A stretch of 64,000 nt of DNA from VRUE01 sp035318745. Its GTDB lineage: Bacteria; Actinomycetota; Thermoleophilia; Solirubrobacterales; 70-9. This document shows, piece after piece, positions 1 to 8,628 of this stretch. The DNA is taken from assembly GCA_035318745.1 (NCBI GenBank), contig DATHEA010000021.1, positions 248,001-312,000 on the forward strand, written 5' to 3'. The notes beneath the pieces were generated by a model. It searched no databases, was not told where the DNA came from, and saw only the letters and a list, made by a program, of their open reading frames with translations. The position numbers were made by a program, and so were the translations under genes. Positions within the stretch are counted from its first letter, which is position 1; each line of letters opens with the position of its first letter.

Positions 1-140
1 CGTCCGGAACGGGAGCCTGGAGCCGGCTCGCCGGAGCTTTCCTCGCCGGGCTCGAAGGCCTCGGCGGCCCGCAGTGCGGCGTCGGCGGCGACCGCTGCCT
101 CCTCGCGATCGTCTCTGTCAGGTGCCCTGGGGGTCTCCAA
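1..140 (-). CDS. partial CDS, N-terminal end of an unidentified acidic protein
   Basis: An open minus-strand frame can be read from a TTG at 140 off the left edge of the window. It has no stop and gives an Ala/Glu-rich acidic N-terminus. The composition is plausible for a GC-rich actinobacterial protein and the frame is divergent from rpsT, but no domain can be recognised in about 46 residues and no good Shine-Dalgarno sequence precedes the TTG. It could be the N-terminal tail of a larger gene outside the window or an accidental frame. Confidence 0.3.
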   Translation of the reverse strand, partial: METPRAPDRDDREEAAVAADAALRAAEAFEPGEESSGEPAPGSRSG

Positions 141-210
141 GCTGGATCTCAGTCGCTATAGTCGGCGGCCGTCTGGGGGCTGGCTGGTGCCGCTTCCAGG
201 CTCACGACTC

Positions 211-477
211 ATGGCCAACATAGCCTCACAAAAGAAGCGGATCCTACGCAGCGACCGCGAGCGAACCGAGAACCGGCTCCTGACGAGCACGGTCAAGACC
301 TATTTCCGGCGGCTCGAAAGCGCCGTTGAGGGCGGCGATACGGCCGCGATAGAGACCGAGCACCGCGCACTGGTCTCGCGCATCGACAAGGCGATCCAAA
401 AAGGCGCCATGCACAAGAACACCGGCGCGCGCAAGAAGGCAAAAGCCGCACGCATCGCGACTGCCGCAGCGAAGTAA
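211..477 (+). CDS. rpsT: 30S ribosomal protein S20
   Basis: Primary rRNA-binding protein of the small subunit, binding 16S rRNA. The 88-residue product has the family N-terminus (MANIASQKKRI), the basic helical body and the C-terminal motif with HKNTGARKK typical of S20, at normal family length. The ATG at 211 is chosen over an in-frame GTG at 187 because S20 homologues begin at MANI; no strong Shine-Dalgarno sequence is visible before it. The stop codon abuts the stop of the convergent holA with no spacer, so transcription of the two genes must meet here. Confidence 0.95.
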   Translation: MANIASQKKRILRSDRERTENRLLTSTVKTYFRRLESAVEGGDTAAIETEHRALVSRIDKAIQKGAMHKNTGARKKAKAARIATAAAK

Positions 478-1458
478 TCAGGCCGGCACGCCCGCCGCGG
501 CGCGCAGCGCCAGGGTCAGCGCCAGCTCATCGCCGTAATCGGCGCCTCCGCGGCACCAGACCTCGAGATCGGCAAGCGCGATCATTGCCTCCCGCAACTC
601 GCTCGCGTCGACGTTTTGAAGCCTGCGAACCAGTTGCTTGGCCGCATAGGGATGCATGCCGAGGCTCGACTCGACCTGCTTCGGTGGCATCCCCTCCTCC
701 AGCATTGCCGCCGCCGCGCAAGCTTTGCGCAAGCGCGATGCGAGGCCGTAGATCAACCCGGTGACGTTCTCACCCTGCGAGATCAGCCGCTCGGCGATCC
801 GCAGCGCGGCCGCCGCATCGCGCTCCAGCAACGCGTCGGACAGTGCCCACACGACCGCCTCTGAGGTATCGGCGATCATCTCGCCCAGATCGGCAGCGTC
901 CACCGTCCCGCTCTCTCCCGCCCAAAGCGCGAGGCGTTCCAGCTCGTTGTGGAGGCGCTGCGGATTCGCCCCCATGCGATCGACCAGCATGCGTGCCGCC
1001 GCCGGGTCGAGGCGGAAGCCGAGCTGCTCTGCGTCGGCGATCAGCAACCGCGGCATGTCCCTCGCTTTGGGAGCCTCGAATTCGTGGATCTCCCCTTGGG
1101 CCGCCTTGACCGCGTGGACCAGCTTCGCCGGCGCCTTCCCCCGCGCAATCAGGACGATACTGAGATCGGGAGGTAGTCCGGCAATCGCCGCCGCCACCGC
1201 TTCCAGCTGCCGGTCGCGCCAGCGCTCCACGCCGTCGGCGAGCAGGTAGCGACGGGATTCCGTCAGCGACATCGCCGGGATCGAGCCCAGCAGAGCCTCG
1301 TGGTCAGGCGCCCCCCGACCCTCGCCGGGCTCGAAGACCTGCAGCGAGGCGACTCCCCCGTCGCGCTCTGCCCGCGCCCGCAGGCGTGAGCGCGTTGCGT
1401 CGATCTTGGCCCCATCGGTGCCGGCGATCAGATAGAGGGGGCGCATCTCCTCGGCCAT
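478..1458 (-). CDS. holA: DNA polymerase III delta subunit
   Basis: Clamp-loader wrench subunit that opens the beta clamp during replication. The 326-residue product begins with the HolA-type opening (PLYLIAGTDG), followed by the degenerate AAA+ fold without a Walker A motif, and ends in the helical collar domain. It lies downstream of comEA-comEC in the same direction, the classic neighbourhood of holA in Gram-positive genomes, and is convergent with rpsT. Its ATG at 1458 is followed upstream by a short gap to the His-rich gene. The assignment rests on length, N-terminal motif and context. Confidence 0.9.
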   Translation of the reverse strand: MAEEMRPLYLIAGTDGAKIDATRSRLRARAERDGGVASLQVFEPGEGRGAPDHEALLGSIPAMSLTESRRYLLADGVERWRDRQLEAVAAAIAGLPPDLSIVLIARGKAPAKLVHAVKAAQGEIHEFEAPKARDMPRLLIADAEQLGFRLDPAAARMLVDRMGANPQRLHNELERLALWAGESGTVDAADLGEMIADTSEAVVWALSDALLERDAAAALRIAERLISQGENVTGLIYGLASRLRKACAAAAMLEEGMPPKQVESSLGMHPYAAKQLVRRLQNVDASELREAMIALADLEVWCRGGADYGDELALTLALRAAAGVPA

Positions 1459-1495
1459 GAGCCGCCGAGTCTAGATGCCGGCCCGGAACGGCCCG

Positions 1496-2374
1496 CTACC
1501 AGTGACCGTGGCCGTAACCGTGGCCGCCGCCGTGACCCCATGACGGCGCATGTGCCTGTCCGTCGTCGGATTCATCGGGGGCATCGGCTTCTGGCGGAGG
1601 CGTTTCGCCCGGGGTGGGTGCCGTTTCGGGACTTTCGCTCGATTCGGGGGTGTCCGAATCTTCCCCGCCCCCCGAGTGGCCGTGGCCATGGCCGTGGTTC
1701 GTACCTCCGCCGGAGTGATGGCCGTGATCGTGTTCGTCGCCTTCGTCGGTGGCCGGCGGAGTCTGCGAGGGGATCGGAGCTTCCGGCGTAGTTTGAGCCA
1801 CCTGACCCGGAGGTGGGGAGGCGGAACTGGCGACCGGTACCGCTGCCGCTGCGGGTTCGGGAGCCGGGGCGGGCTGCTGAGCGACCGGAGCCGGATCCGG
1901 GATCGGGCCGCTGGCCGGGCTGCCACCGGCCGGGTCCCTCGGAGTTGGGTGGGCGGCGACAAGACCTGCGGTCTGGGGGGTCTGCGATCCAACCAGCGCG
2001 GTGGTCCGGCTTGGGCGCGGGCCCGGCTTGCCCGAAGAGACTCCCGGGCTCGCCTGGTTCGTCGCGCCAGAGGTCGTCGAACGGCCCTGCCCCCTTGCCG
2101 TCGCCGCGACCGTGGCGTCACCAACCGCCTGATGCTTGCTTTCAACGCCCGGGATCGGGGCTCCGGCGATCAGTGGCCAGTCCTGGTTGAGCGCCAGGGC
2201 GACCATCGCCAGGCCGATCGCGGCGGTGACGCCGAGCAGTGCCAGCGACGTGCTGCGGGTCCGCTCGAGCAGCCCGTCGCCGAGGACACTCGCCCTGGCG
2301 ACGGATCGCAGCGACCGCTGTCCATGTTTGGAGAGCACCGATACGCCCATCGGCGGCCGCGAACCAATCGACAA
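1496..2374 (-). CDS. membrane-anchored protein with Pro-rich stalk and His/Gly-rich C-terminus
   Basis: No family was recognised. The 292-residue frame has a basic N-terminus, one hydrophobic segment at about residues 45-65 (from the TTG at 2374), a long Ala/Pro-rich low-complexity stalk, then two His-rich clusters (HDHGHH, HGHGHGH) separated by an acidic Pro/Glu segment, and a C-terminal GHGYGHGH motif. This suggests a type II membrane protein exposing a possible metal-binding tail; that role is inference. The start is uncertain: TTG 2374 or ATG 2350, neither with a good ribosome site. It sits between comEC and holA and is probably co-transcribed with them. The competing frames on both strands here are compositional shadows. 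Confidence 0.6.
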   Translation of the reverse strand: MSIGSRPPMGVSVLSKHGQRSLRSVARASVLGDGLLERTRSTSLALLGVTAAIGLAMVALALNQDWPLIAGAPIPGVESKHQAVGDATVAATARGQGRSTTSGATNQASPGVSSGKPGPRPSRTTALVGSQTPQTAGLVAAHPTPRDPAGGSPASGPIPDPAPVAQQPAPAPEPAAAAVPVASSASPPPGQVAQTTPEAPIPSQTPPATDEGDEHDHGHHSGGGTNHGHGHGHSGGGEDSDTPESSESPETAPTPGETPPPEADAPDESDDGQAHAPSWGHGGGHGYGHGHW

Positions 2375-2454
2375 GGCCGCGACGCCAGTAACCCCAATAT
2401 CGATTCGTTGATTCGTCCATGTCGGCAGGCAAGCGCTTACCCGCAGGCGAGAGC

Positions 2455-4260
2455 TCAGCCGCCGTCGCTATTCACGCGAACCGAGTTACCGACCACTTCG
2501 AGCACGACGGCTCCGTCGCGGTCGGTGCGCAGGGTGGGGACGCCGTGGGAGGCAAGTGTCGCGAGAGTGGCCGGAGTCGGGTGGCCGAACGGGTTCCCGG
2601 CGCCGACCGAGATCACCGCGAGGCGGGGCCGGGTGCGATCGAGCAGATCGCCGAGCCCGGCATCGTCGCTGCCATGGTGGGCGATCTTGAGCACATCTAT
2701 CGGGCCGGGTTCGATCGGGGTCGTTTCCGCCTCTGCATCGGCGGTCAGCAACATCGAGAAGCGGCGCCAGCGGGCAAGCATGACCAGGGCCAGCTGGTTG
2801 GGGTCTTCACCGGCGTGCGAGCCGACCAGCAACTCGGCCGGTGGCCAGAGCACGTCGAGCCGCAACCCACCCGCCCGCAGCTCGCTTCCACTGGCAAGGC
2901 GGCGACGAGGAACCTGCGCGGCGTCAACCTCGGCCAGGGTCTGTCCTCGCAAGACCCCGTAGAAGAGGCGCCCGACCGGGAAGGCGCCGAGCAGATCCCG
3001 GACCCCGCCCGCGTGGTCCGATTGATCGTGGGTGACGATCGCGGCGCCGAGCCGGGTGACCCCGGCGGCGCGCAGCTTCGCCGCGAGGCCATCTCCAGGC
3101 GGCCCACCATCGACCAAGATGGCGGGCGCGCCCCGTGACTGCAGCAGGATCGCGTCGCCCTGCCCGACGTCGAGGACGGAGATCCGCAGGCCCGCAGACG
3201 GAGCAGGGGCCGCATCGCGGGCTGCTGCAGCGGCCCCCCACGCAAGCCCGAGAACACCTACACCCACCAGGCCCACGGCCAACGCCAACGCAACACGCCG
3301 CCGGCGGAAGGCGAGCACCGTTGCTGCCGCAATCGACACATACGACGCAACCAGCCCGCCTACCCCTAGCCGTATGTGCAGGTAGGCCCAGCTCGGACGG
3401 CCGCACCAGGCAGCCACCTGGGCGATGTAGGCGAGCAGGAGGGAATTGACGGCGTTGAGCGCTCCGACCGGCAGACCGGGCACTTGGCCGGCCGCGGCGG
3501 CCAGCATTCCCAGCCACATCGCCGGCGCCACCGCGGGCAGTGCCAGCAGGTTGGCGACAAGCGTCATGGTCGATATCGCTTCGAAATGGAAGGCGATCAA
3601 CGGTGCCGTGGCAAGCGTGGCGGCGATCGTCATCGCCGCCCCCTCGACCAGAGGGCGGCGCCAGCCGCGCGTACCGATCCTCATCGCAATCCCGGCCCGC
3701 AGCGGCTCGGCAAGCAGGAGGATGCCGAGCACCGCTGCGAAGCTGAGCTGCCAGCCGACGTCGCCCGCGATCCCGGGCTCGAGGACGAGCAGAACCACCG
3801 CCGCGAACACCAGCGCGTAGAAGCGCGAGGTGCGGCGACCGGCCAGGGTCGCCAACGCGCTCAGCGCGCCCATGATCCCCGCGCGCTGGATCGACGGACC
3901 GGCACCGGCCAGCGGCACATAGACGGCGATCAGGCCGAGCACCCAGAGCAGACGGGTGCGGAGCGGCAACCCGAGCGCCGCCAGGACCGGCATCGCCAGC
4001 AGGACCAGCAGCGCCACGTTCTGCCCCGATACGGCAAGCAGGTGACTCAGCCCGGCGCGGCGGAAGTCTTCCGTCGTCGCCTTGTCGATCTGCTCGTCCT
4101 CGCCGAGTACGAAGCCACGCGCCAGCGCCGCCTCCCGCGCCGGCATTCCCTGGCCAAGCCCCACCTCGGCACGGGCGCGGATCTCGGCGCTGTGGGAAAG
4201 CGCCAGCAGGATTGCTGCCGCGACCAGCAGAAGCGGCACTGACAGGCCCCTGAGGCGCAC
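2455..4260 (-). CDS. comEC: ComEC/Rec2 DNA-uptake channel
   Basis: Inner-membrane channel through which single-stranded DNA enters during natural transformation. The 601-residue product has the Competence domain with the hallmark SHLLAVSGQNV near residue 75, about ten transmembrane segments, and a C-terminal metallo-beta-lactamase-like domain (LDVGQGDAILLQ, then THDQSDHAGG and HHGSDDAG). The usual N-terminal DUF4131/OB extension is essentially missing: the GTG at 4260 lies 5 bp after the comEA stop, so there is little room for a longer start. It follows comEA directly in one operon. Whether this organism is naturally competent cannot be told from these two genes alone. Confidence 0.9.
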   Translation of the reverse strand: MRLRGLSVPLLLVAAAILLALSHSAEIRARAEVGLGQGMPAREAALARGFVLGEDEQIDKATTEDFRRAGLSHLLAVSGQNVALLVLLAMPVLAALGLPLRTRLLWVLGLIAVYVPLAGAGPSIQRAGIMGALSALATLAGRRTSRFYALVFAAVVLLVLEPGIAGDVGWQLSFAAVLGILLLAEPLRAGIAMRIGTRGWRRPLVEGAAMTIAATLATAPLIAFHFEAISTMTLVANLLALPAVAPAMWLGMLAAAAGQVPGLPVGALNAVNSLLLAYIAQVAAWCGRPSWAYLHIRLGVGGLVASYVSIAAATVLAFRRRRVALALAVGLVGVGVLGLAWGAAAAARDAAPAPSAGLRISVLDVGQGDAILLQSRGAPAILVDGGPPGDGLAAKLRAAGVTRLGAAIVTHDQSDHAGGVRDLLGAFPVGRLFYGVLRGQTLAEVDAAQVPRRRLASGSELRAGGLRLDVLWPPAELLVGSHAGEDPNQLALVMLARWRRFSMLLTADAEAETTPIEPGPIDVLKIAHHGSDDAGLGDLLDRTRPRLAVISVGAGNPFGHPTPATLATLASHGVPTLRTDRDGAVVLEVVGNSVRVNSDGG

Positions 4261-4264
4261 GGCA

Positions 4265-4855
4265 TTAGGGCTGCAGCCGGGCCCGCAGCGATTCCATCGT
4301 CGCCGGACCGATGCCGCTCACCCGGTCGAGCTGGTCGACCGAGGCGAGACCGCCGTGCTGGTCGCGGTATTCGACGATCTTGGCGGCGGTCACCGGGCCG
4401 ATGCCATCGATCGTGTCGAGCTGCTCGACGCTGGCGCTGCCGAGGCTGATCGGGCCGTCTTCCGCCGTGGCGCCGGCGGTCGCGATCGATCCACCCGGCC
4501 CCCGCTCGGGCACCATCACCTGCTGCCCGTCGGCAAGGCGCGCGGCACGATTGATCCCTTCGAGCATTGCCCTGCCGGCCGCCCCACCGGCGCGTTCGAT
4601 CGCATCGACGACACGTGCCCCGGCCGGCAGCCGGTAGACCCCAGGTCGGCGAACGGCCCCGGCGACGTCGACCACGATGTCGGAGCCGGCGCCGCTTTTC
4701 AGGCTGAAACCGCCGGAAGCGCTCGGACTCGAGGCTGCAGCCGCAGCTGCCGGGGCGCCACCGCTCTCGGCGCGGATCGCCCGCGCCCCGACCAGCAGGA
4801 GAGCGATCGCGACGGCGCCGTAGACGAGGACCTGAGACCGCGAAAGCTCTGGCAT
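4265..4855 (-). CDS. comEA: ComEA helix-hairpin-helix DNA receptor
   Basis: Membrane-anchored double-stranded DNA receptor of the uptake machinery. In order, the 196-residue protein has an N-terminal transmembrane anchor (residues about 8-28), a Ser/Ala linker, an SLBB domain starting near VDVAGAVRRPGVY, and a C-terminal pair of helix-hairpin-helix motifs (LDTIDGIGPVTAAKIVEYR and the following SGIGPATM). This is the standard Gram-positive ComEA architecture. It precedes comEC by 4 bp, indicating a shared transcript. Confidence 0.92.
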   Translation of the reverse strand: MPELSRSQVLVYGAVAIALLLVGARAIRAESGGAPAAAAAASSPSASGGFSLKSGAGSDIVVDVAGAVRRPGVYRLPAGARVVDAIERAGGAAGRAMLEGINRAARLADGQQVMVPERGPGGSIATAGATAEDGPISLGSASVEQLDTIDGIGPVTAAKIVEYRDQHGGLASVDQLDRVSGIGPATMESLRARLQP

Positions 4856-4912
4856 GGACCGCAGCGTCGCCGATCCGAACGCACGCGTGGCGCGCTAAAT
4901 CGAAAAAATCAG

Positions 4913-5311
4913 CTACAAGTTTTCGTCGTCGTCGTAGCCGGCCACCTCGGCAAGCTGATCGCTGTAGAGCTCGGCCGCCGCAACGGGAGGCGACTGCACC
5001 GAGACGCAGGCCAGCCCCTCCTCGCCGTTGTTGGCGATCGAGTGGTCGGTGGCGGGTGGGACGAGGATCAGATCGCCCTCCCCCACCCCCTGCGTGTCGC
5101 CGGCGACGGACATCGTGCCGGCTCCCCGCACGACCACGTAGACCTGCTCGGCGCCCTCATCGGAGCGCAGGGTCTGCTCGGCGCCGGCGGGGATCTCCAG
5201 CCAGGTCACCGACATGTTGCGGGCTCCGAGCTGCCCCGCGTCCATCAATGCGTGGTAGCGAAGCCGGTGCCACTCCTCGGCGGGAGCTTCTGACAGGCGC
5301 CTGACGAGCAT
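4913..5311 (-). CDS. cupin-domain protein
   Basis: Small single-domain cupin of 132 residues. The conserved two-motif barrel is visible (EQVYVVVRGAGTMSV, then GDLILVPPATDHSIAN), but motif 1 lacks the usual His pair because the family H-x-H position reads as TLRSDEGAEQ, so metal binding may be incomplete. It lies between leuS and comEA in the same direction, with gaps of 48 and 57 bp. The substrate is unknown. Start ATG at 5311. Confidence 0.75.
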   Translation of the reverse strand: MLVRRLSEAPAEEWHRLRYHALMDAGQLGARNMSVTWLEIPAGAEQTLRSDEGAEQVYVVVRGAGTMSVAGDTQGVGEGDLILVPPATDHSIANNGEEGLACVSVQSPPVAAAELYSDQLAEVAGYDDDENL

Positions 5312-5359
5312 CGGCGGGCTTTGTACCAGAAAAGGCCGTGAAAACCGGAATGGACGTCC

Positions 5360-7849
5360 TCAGCGGACGACCAAATTGACCAGTTTGCCCAGGACCACTA
5401 TCTCCTTGACTACGTCCTTGCCGTCGAGGTAGTGCCGCACCTTCTCGCTCTCTCGGGCCAGCGCGAGCAACTCGGCCTCAGACGCGTCAGCGGCGACCTC
5501 GATCCGGTCGCGCAGCTTGCCGTTGACCTGGACCACGAGGGTGACCGTGTCGCTGGTCAGCAGGTCGGGGTCGGCGAGCGGCCATGGGTTCTCCCAGAGA
5601 CGCCCTCCCTCCAGCTGCTCCCAGATGTCGGCACCAAGATGTGGGGCAAAGGGAAAGATCAGCGAGGCCGCCGTTGCCGTCGCGAAGCGCACCGCTGCGT
5701 CGCCGTCGGGTTCGCCGTAGAGGCCGTCCTTGAGCCGGTAGGCCTCGTTGACCAGCTCCATAACCGCGGCGATCGCGGTGTTGAACTGAAAGCCGCGCTC
5801 GAAGTCGCGGCTCACCTTGTCGATTGCCCAGTGGGCCTTGGCGAGCAGCTCGCGCGCGTCGCCCTTCACGGCGCCGCCCGGCTCTGCCGCCCCGGTCCGC
5901 TCCGCGACCTCGCCACAGAGGCGCCAGAGGCGGGAGAGGAAGCGGTTGACACCCTCGACCCCCTCGTCGGACCAGTCGCCACCGCGCTCCGGCGGGCCCA
6001 TGAAACAGACGTAGGTGCGGGCGGTGTCGGCGCCGTAACGCTCGACGTACTCGGCCGGGCTAACCGTGTTGCCCTTCGACTTCGACATCTTGGCGCCGTC
6101 GCGGGTGATCATCCCCTGGGTAAAGAGGTTGGCGAACGGCTCCTGCACCGAGAGGTGGCCGAGGTCGGCGAGCGCCTTGGTGAAGAAGCGTGCGTACATC
6201 AGGTGCAGGATCGCGTGCTCAACGCCGCCGATGTACTGGTCAACCGGCAGCCAGTGGTCGGCCACAGCCTGATCCCAGGCCGCCTCGGAGTTACCCGCAT
6301 CGAGGTAGCGGATGAAGTACCAGGAGGAGTCGACGAAGGTGTCCATCGTGTCGGTCTCGCGTCTGGCTGCGGCGCGACAGCGTGGGCACTCGGTCGCGAC
6401 CCAATCCTCGGCGGCGGCAAGCGGGCTGCGACCCTGTGGCGCGTAGTCGTCGATCTCGGGCAGCTCGACCGGCAACTGATCGTCGGGCACGGGGACGATG
6501 CCGCACTCTTCGCAGTAGACGACCGGGATCGGGGCACCCCAGTAGCGCTGGCGCGAGACGAGCCAGTCGCGCAAGCGGTAGTTGACGGCCGATTCGCCCC
6601 GACCGTCCTCCTTCAGCCAGGCGACGATCTCCTCGTAGGCCTCGCGATTGTGCTTGCCGTCGAAACGACCCGATGCGGTCATCGGACCGTCGCCGGGATA
6701 CGGGAGCCCCTCGTCGTCGCGGGCGAGCTCCGGGTCGGAGCCCTCGATCACCCGCTTGATCGGCAGCTCAAACGCCTTGGCGAACTCGTAGTCGCGGCTG
6801 TCGTGGCCTGGCACCGCCATGATCGCCCCGGTGCCGTACTCCATCAGCACGTAGTCGGCGACGAACATAGGGATCCGCTCGCCGTTGACGGGGTTGACGA
6901 CGCTGCGACCGAGCGGCACGCCGGTCTTGGCGCGGCCCTCGTCGCCACGATCCTCGACCGACTCGCGGGCGACCTGGTTGACGTACTCGTGCACCGCCTC
7001 CTCGGCTGGCGTGCCGGCGATCAGGCGCTCGAGCTCGGGGTGCTCGGGGGCGAGGACGAAGAAGGTAGCCCCGAACAACGTGTCGGGACGGGTGGTGAAA
7101 ACGGGGAAGTCGAGGTCGAGCTCCTCGCAGCGGAAAGTCACCTCCGCTCCCTCCGAGCGGCCGATCCAGTTGCGCTGCATAGTGACCACGTGCTCGGGCC
7201 AGGACTCGAGCAGGTCAAAGTCGGCGAGCAGCCGCTCGGCGTAATCGGTGATCTTGAAGAACCACTGCTCGAGCCGGCGCTGTTCGACAGGCGTGCCGCA
7301 GCGCTCGCAGCGGCCGTCGACGACCTGCTCGTTGGCCAGCACAGTGGCGTCCACCGGACACCATTGAACTGGTGCCTCGTCGCGGTAGGCGAGCCCCTTC
7401 TCGAAGAGGCGCAGGAAGATCCACTGGGTCCAGCGGTAGTACTCGGGCGTGTGAGTGCCGAGCTCACGCGACCAGTCGATCGAGATTCCCCACTCGCGGA
7501 ACTGGCGCCGGAAAGACTCGATCGAGCGCTCGGTCGCCTCGCGTGGAGGCTCGCCGGTTTTGATTGCGTTGTTCTCGGCCGGCAGGCCAAAGGCGTCATA
7601 ACCCATCGGGTGGATCACCTCAAAGCCGCGGCGGCGGCGGAAGTGGGCGATCGCGTCGCCGACCGCGTAGCACTTGAGGTGGCCGACGTGGGGCTCGCCC
7701 GAGGGATAGGGCAGCATCTCCAGCACGTAGGACTTCGGCTTGGCCTCGTCGAAGCCAGGCTGCCCCGGGTTCGGGACCTCCCAGGTCTTCTCCTCAGCCC
7801 AGAGCCGCTGCCACTTCGCCTCGATCGCCTTGGGGTCGTAGCCGGCCAT
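5360..7849 (-). CDS. leuS: leucyl-tRNA synthetase
   Basis: Class Ia synthetase charging tRNA-Leu. The 829-residue product contains the HIGH-type signature near residue 50 (PYPSGEPHVGHLKCY), the CP1 editing domain, Cys pairs of the zinc-binding inserts (CERC near residue 180, CPRC near 490), the KMSKS loop (GAKMSKSKGNTVSP) and the C-terminal anticodon-binding and LeuS-specific domains. Length is normal for a bacterial LeuRS. A very long open frame on the opposite strand is a GC-codon shadow. Start ATG at 7849. Confidence 0.97.
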   Translation of the reverse strand: MAGYDPKAIEAKWQRLWAEEKTWEVPNPGQPGFDEAKPKSYVLEMLPYPSGEPHVGHLKCYAVGDAIAHFRRRRGFEVIHPMGYDAFGLPAENNAIKTGEPPREATERSIESFRRQFREWGISIDWSRELGTHTPEYYRWTQWIFLRLFEKGLAYRDEAPVQWCPVDATVLANEQVVDGRCERCGTPVEQRRLEQWFFKITDYAERLLADFDLLESWPEHVVTMQRNWIGRSEGAEVTFRCEELDLDFPVFTTRPDTLFGATFFVLAPEHPELERLIAGTPAEEAVHEYVNQVARESVEDRGDEGRAKTGVPLGRSVVNPVNGERIPMFVADYVLMEYGTGAIMAVPGHDSRDYEFAKAFELPIKRVIEGSDPELARDDEGLPYPGDGPMTASGRFDGKHNREAYEEIVAWLKEDGRGESAVNYRLRDWLVSRQRYWGAPIPVVYCEECGIVPVPDDQLPVELPEIDDYAPQGRSPLAAAEDWVATECPRCRAAARRETDTMDTFVDSSWYFIRYLDAGNSEAAWDQAVADHWLPVDQYIGGVEHAILHLMYARFFTKALADLGHLSVQEPFANLFTQGMITRDGAKMSKSKGNTVSPAEYVERYGADTARTYVCFMGPPERGGDWSDEGVEGVNRFLSRLWRLCGEVAERTGAAEPGGAVKGDARELLAKAHWAIDKVSRDFERGFQFNTAIAAVMELVNEAYRLKDGLYGEPDGDAAVRFATATAASLIFPFAPHLGADIWEQLEGGRLWENPWPLADPDLLTSDTVTLVVQVNGKLRDRIEVAADASEAELLALARESEKVRHYLDGKDVVKEIVVLGKLVNLVVR

Positions 7850-7867
7850 TGGCCGCGATCTTATGAG

Positions 7868-8575
7868 TCAGACGACCGGAGAGAGAGCTTCCAAGATGTG
7901 GGGCCAAACATAGACCTCGATCGTTGCCGCCGCGACGAGCGTCGGGATCGCGATCGCGACGGTGAGGAAGGTGGCCGCGAGAAGCTGGTTCCACTCGCCG
8001 CGGCGGCTGGCGATCAGCCAGGCGGCAAGGGGGAGGAAGAGGGCGGTCAGCTCGGGGATGGCGTGCGGCAACACCGTGAGGATGAGCACTGCGTGGGAGA
8101 TATGCAGCTGATAGGCGATCGTCGAGCCCTGGAAGCCGAGGTAGAGGGCCTGGGTGGAGAGCGAGAAGAGCGTCACCGCCGCGACGAAGAGAATCGCGAA
8201 CTGGCCCGCCTTGACGTGGACCCAGCGCGAGATGCCGCTGCGCTGGGCGGCTGCGATCGGCATCGAGGCACCGGCGATGAAGCCGGCGACGCAGGCGGTC
8301 GCGTGCAGAGCCAGCACCAGCGAGTTGCGCCAGAGAATCGGCAGCAGATCGCCAGGTTCCTGTGGTTCGGTAAGACCGGGCAGGTGAATCGGGGTGATGT
8401 CGGGCGTCAGCATGCCCGAGACCACCAAGACCGCACCCAGCAGGGACAATGCAATCGCGAGGCCGAGGGCGAGCCAGCTGCGCAAAACCGCCCACGGATG
8501 CCCGTTCCAAGCCTCAAGGGTATTCCGCGTGTCCCGCATGCCGTGCGAGAACACGTGCTCGTTGGCGCTGTTCAT
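7868..8575 (-). CDS. SpoIIM-like stage II sporulation M family membrane protein
   Basis: Polytopic membrane protein of 235 residues with about five hydrophobic segments (roughly 33-55, 84-105, 120-145, 155-185, 200-225). The central LILTVLPHAIPELTALF segment resembles the conserved glycine/glutamate-containing core of the SpoIIM (DUF95) family, which occurs widely outside spore formers with unknown function. It is 18 bp upstream of leuS in the same direction and divergent from the hydrolase at 8629. The family call is moderate; it could be another small polytopic family. Confidence 0.55.
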   Translation of the reverse strand: MNSANEHVFSHGMRDTRNTLEAWNGHPWAVLRSWLALGLAIALSLLGAVLVVSGMLTPDITPIHLPGLTEPQEPGDLLPILWRNSLVLALHATACVAGFIAGASMPIAAAQRSGISRWVHVKAGQFAILFVAAVTLFSLSTQALYLGFQGSTIAYQLHISHAVLILTVLPHAIPELTALFLPLAAWLIASRRGEWNQLLAATFLTVAIAIPTLVAAATIEVYVWPHILEALSPVV

Positions 8576-8628
8576 CGCCTGATCATCGGCAATCGAGAGT
8601 CGGCGATTGAGCGAAGTAGGCTGCGCCG

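Noticed and set aside
1550..2962. 470-codon plus-strand frame opposite the His-rich gene and the end of comEC
   Set aside because: Arg/Gly-rich antisense frame with no motif, overlapping comEC metal-ligand motifs.
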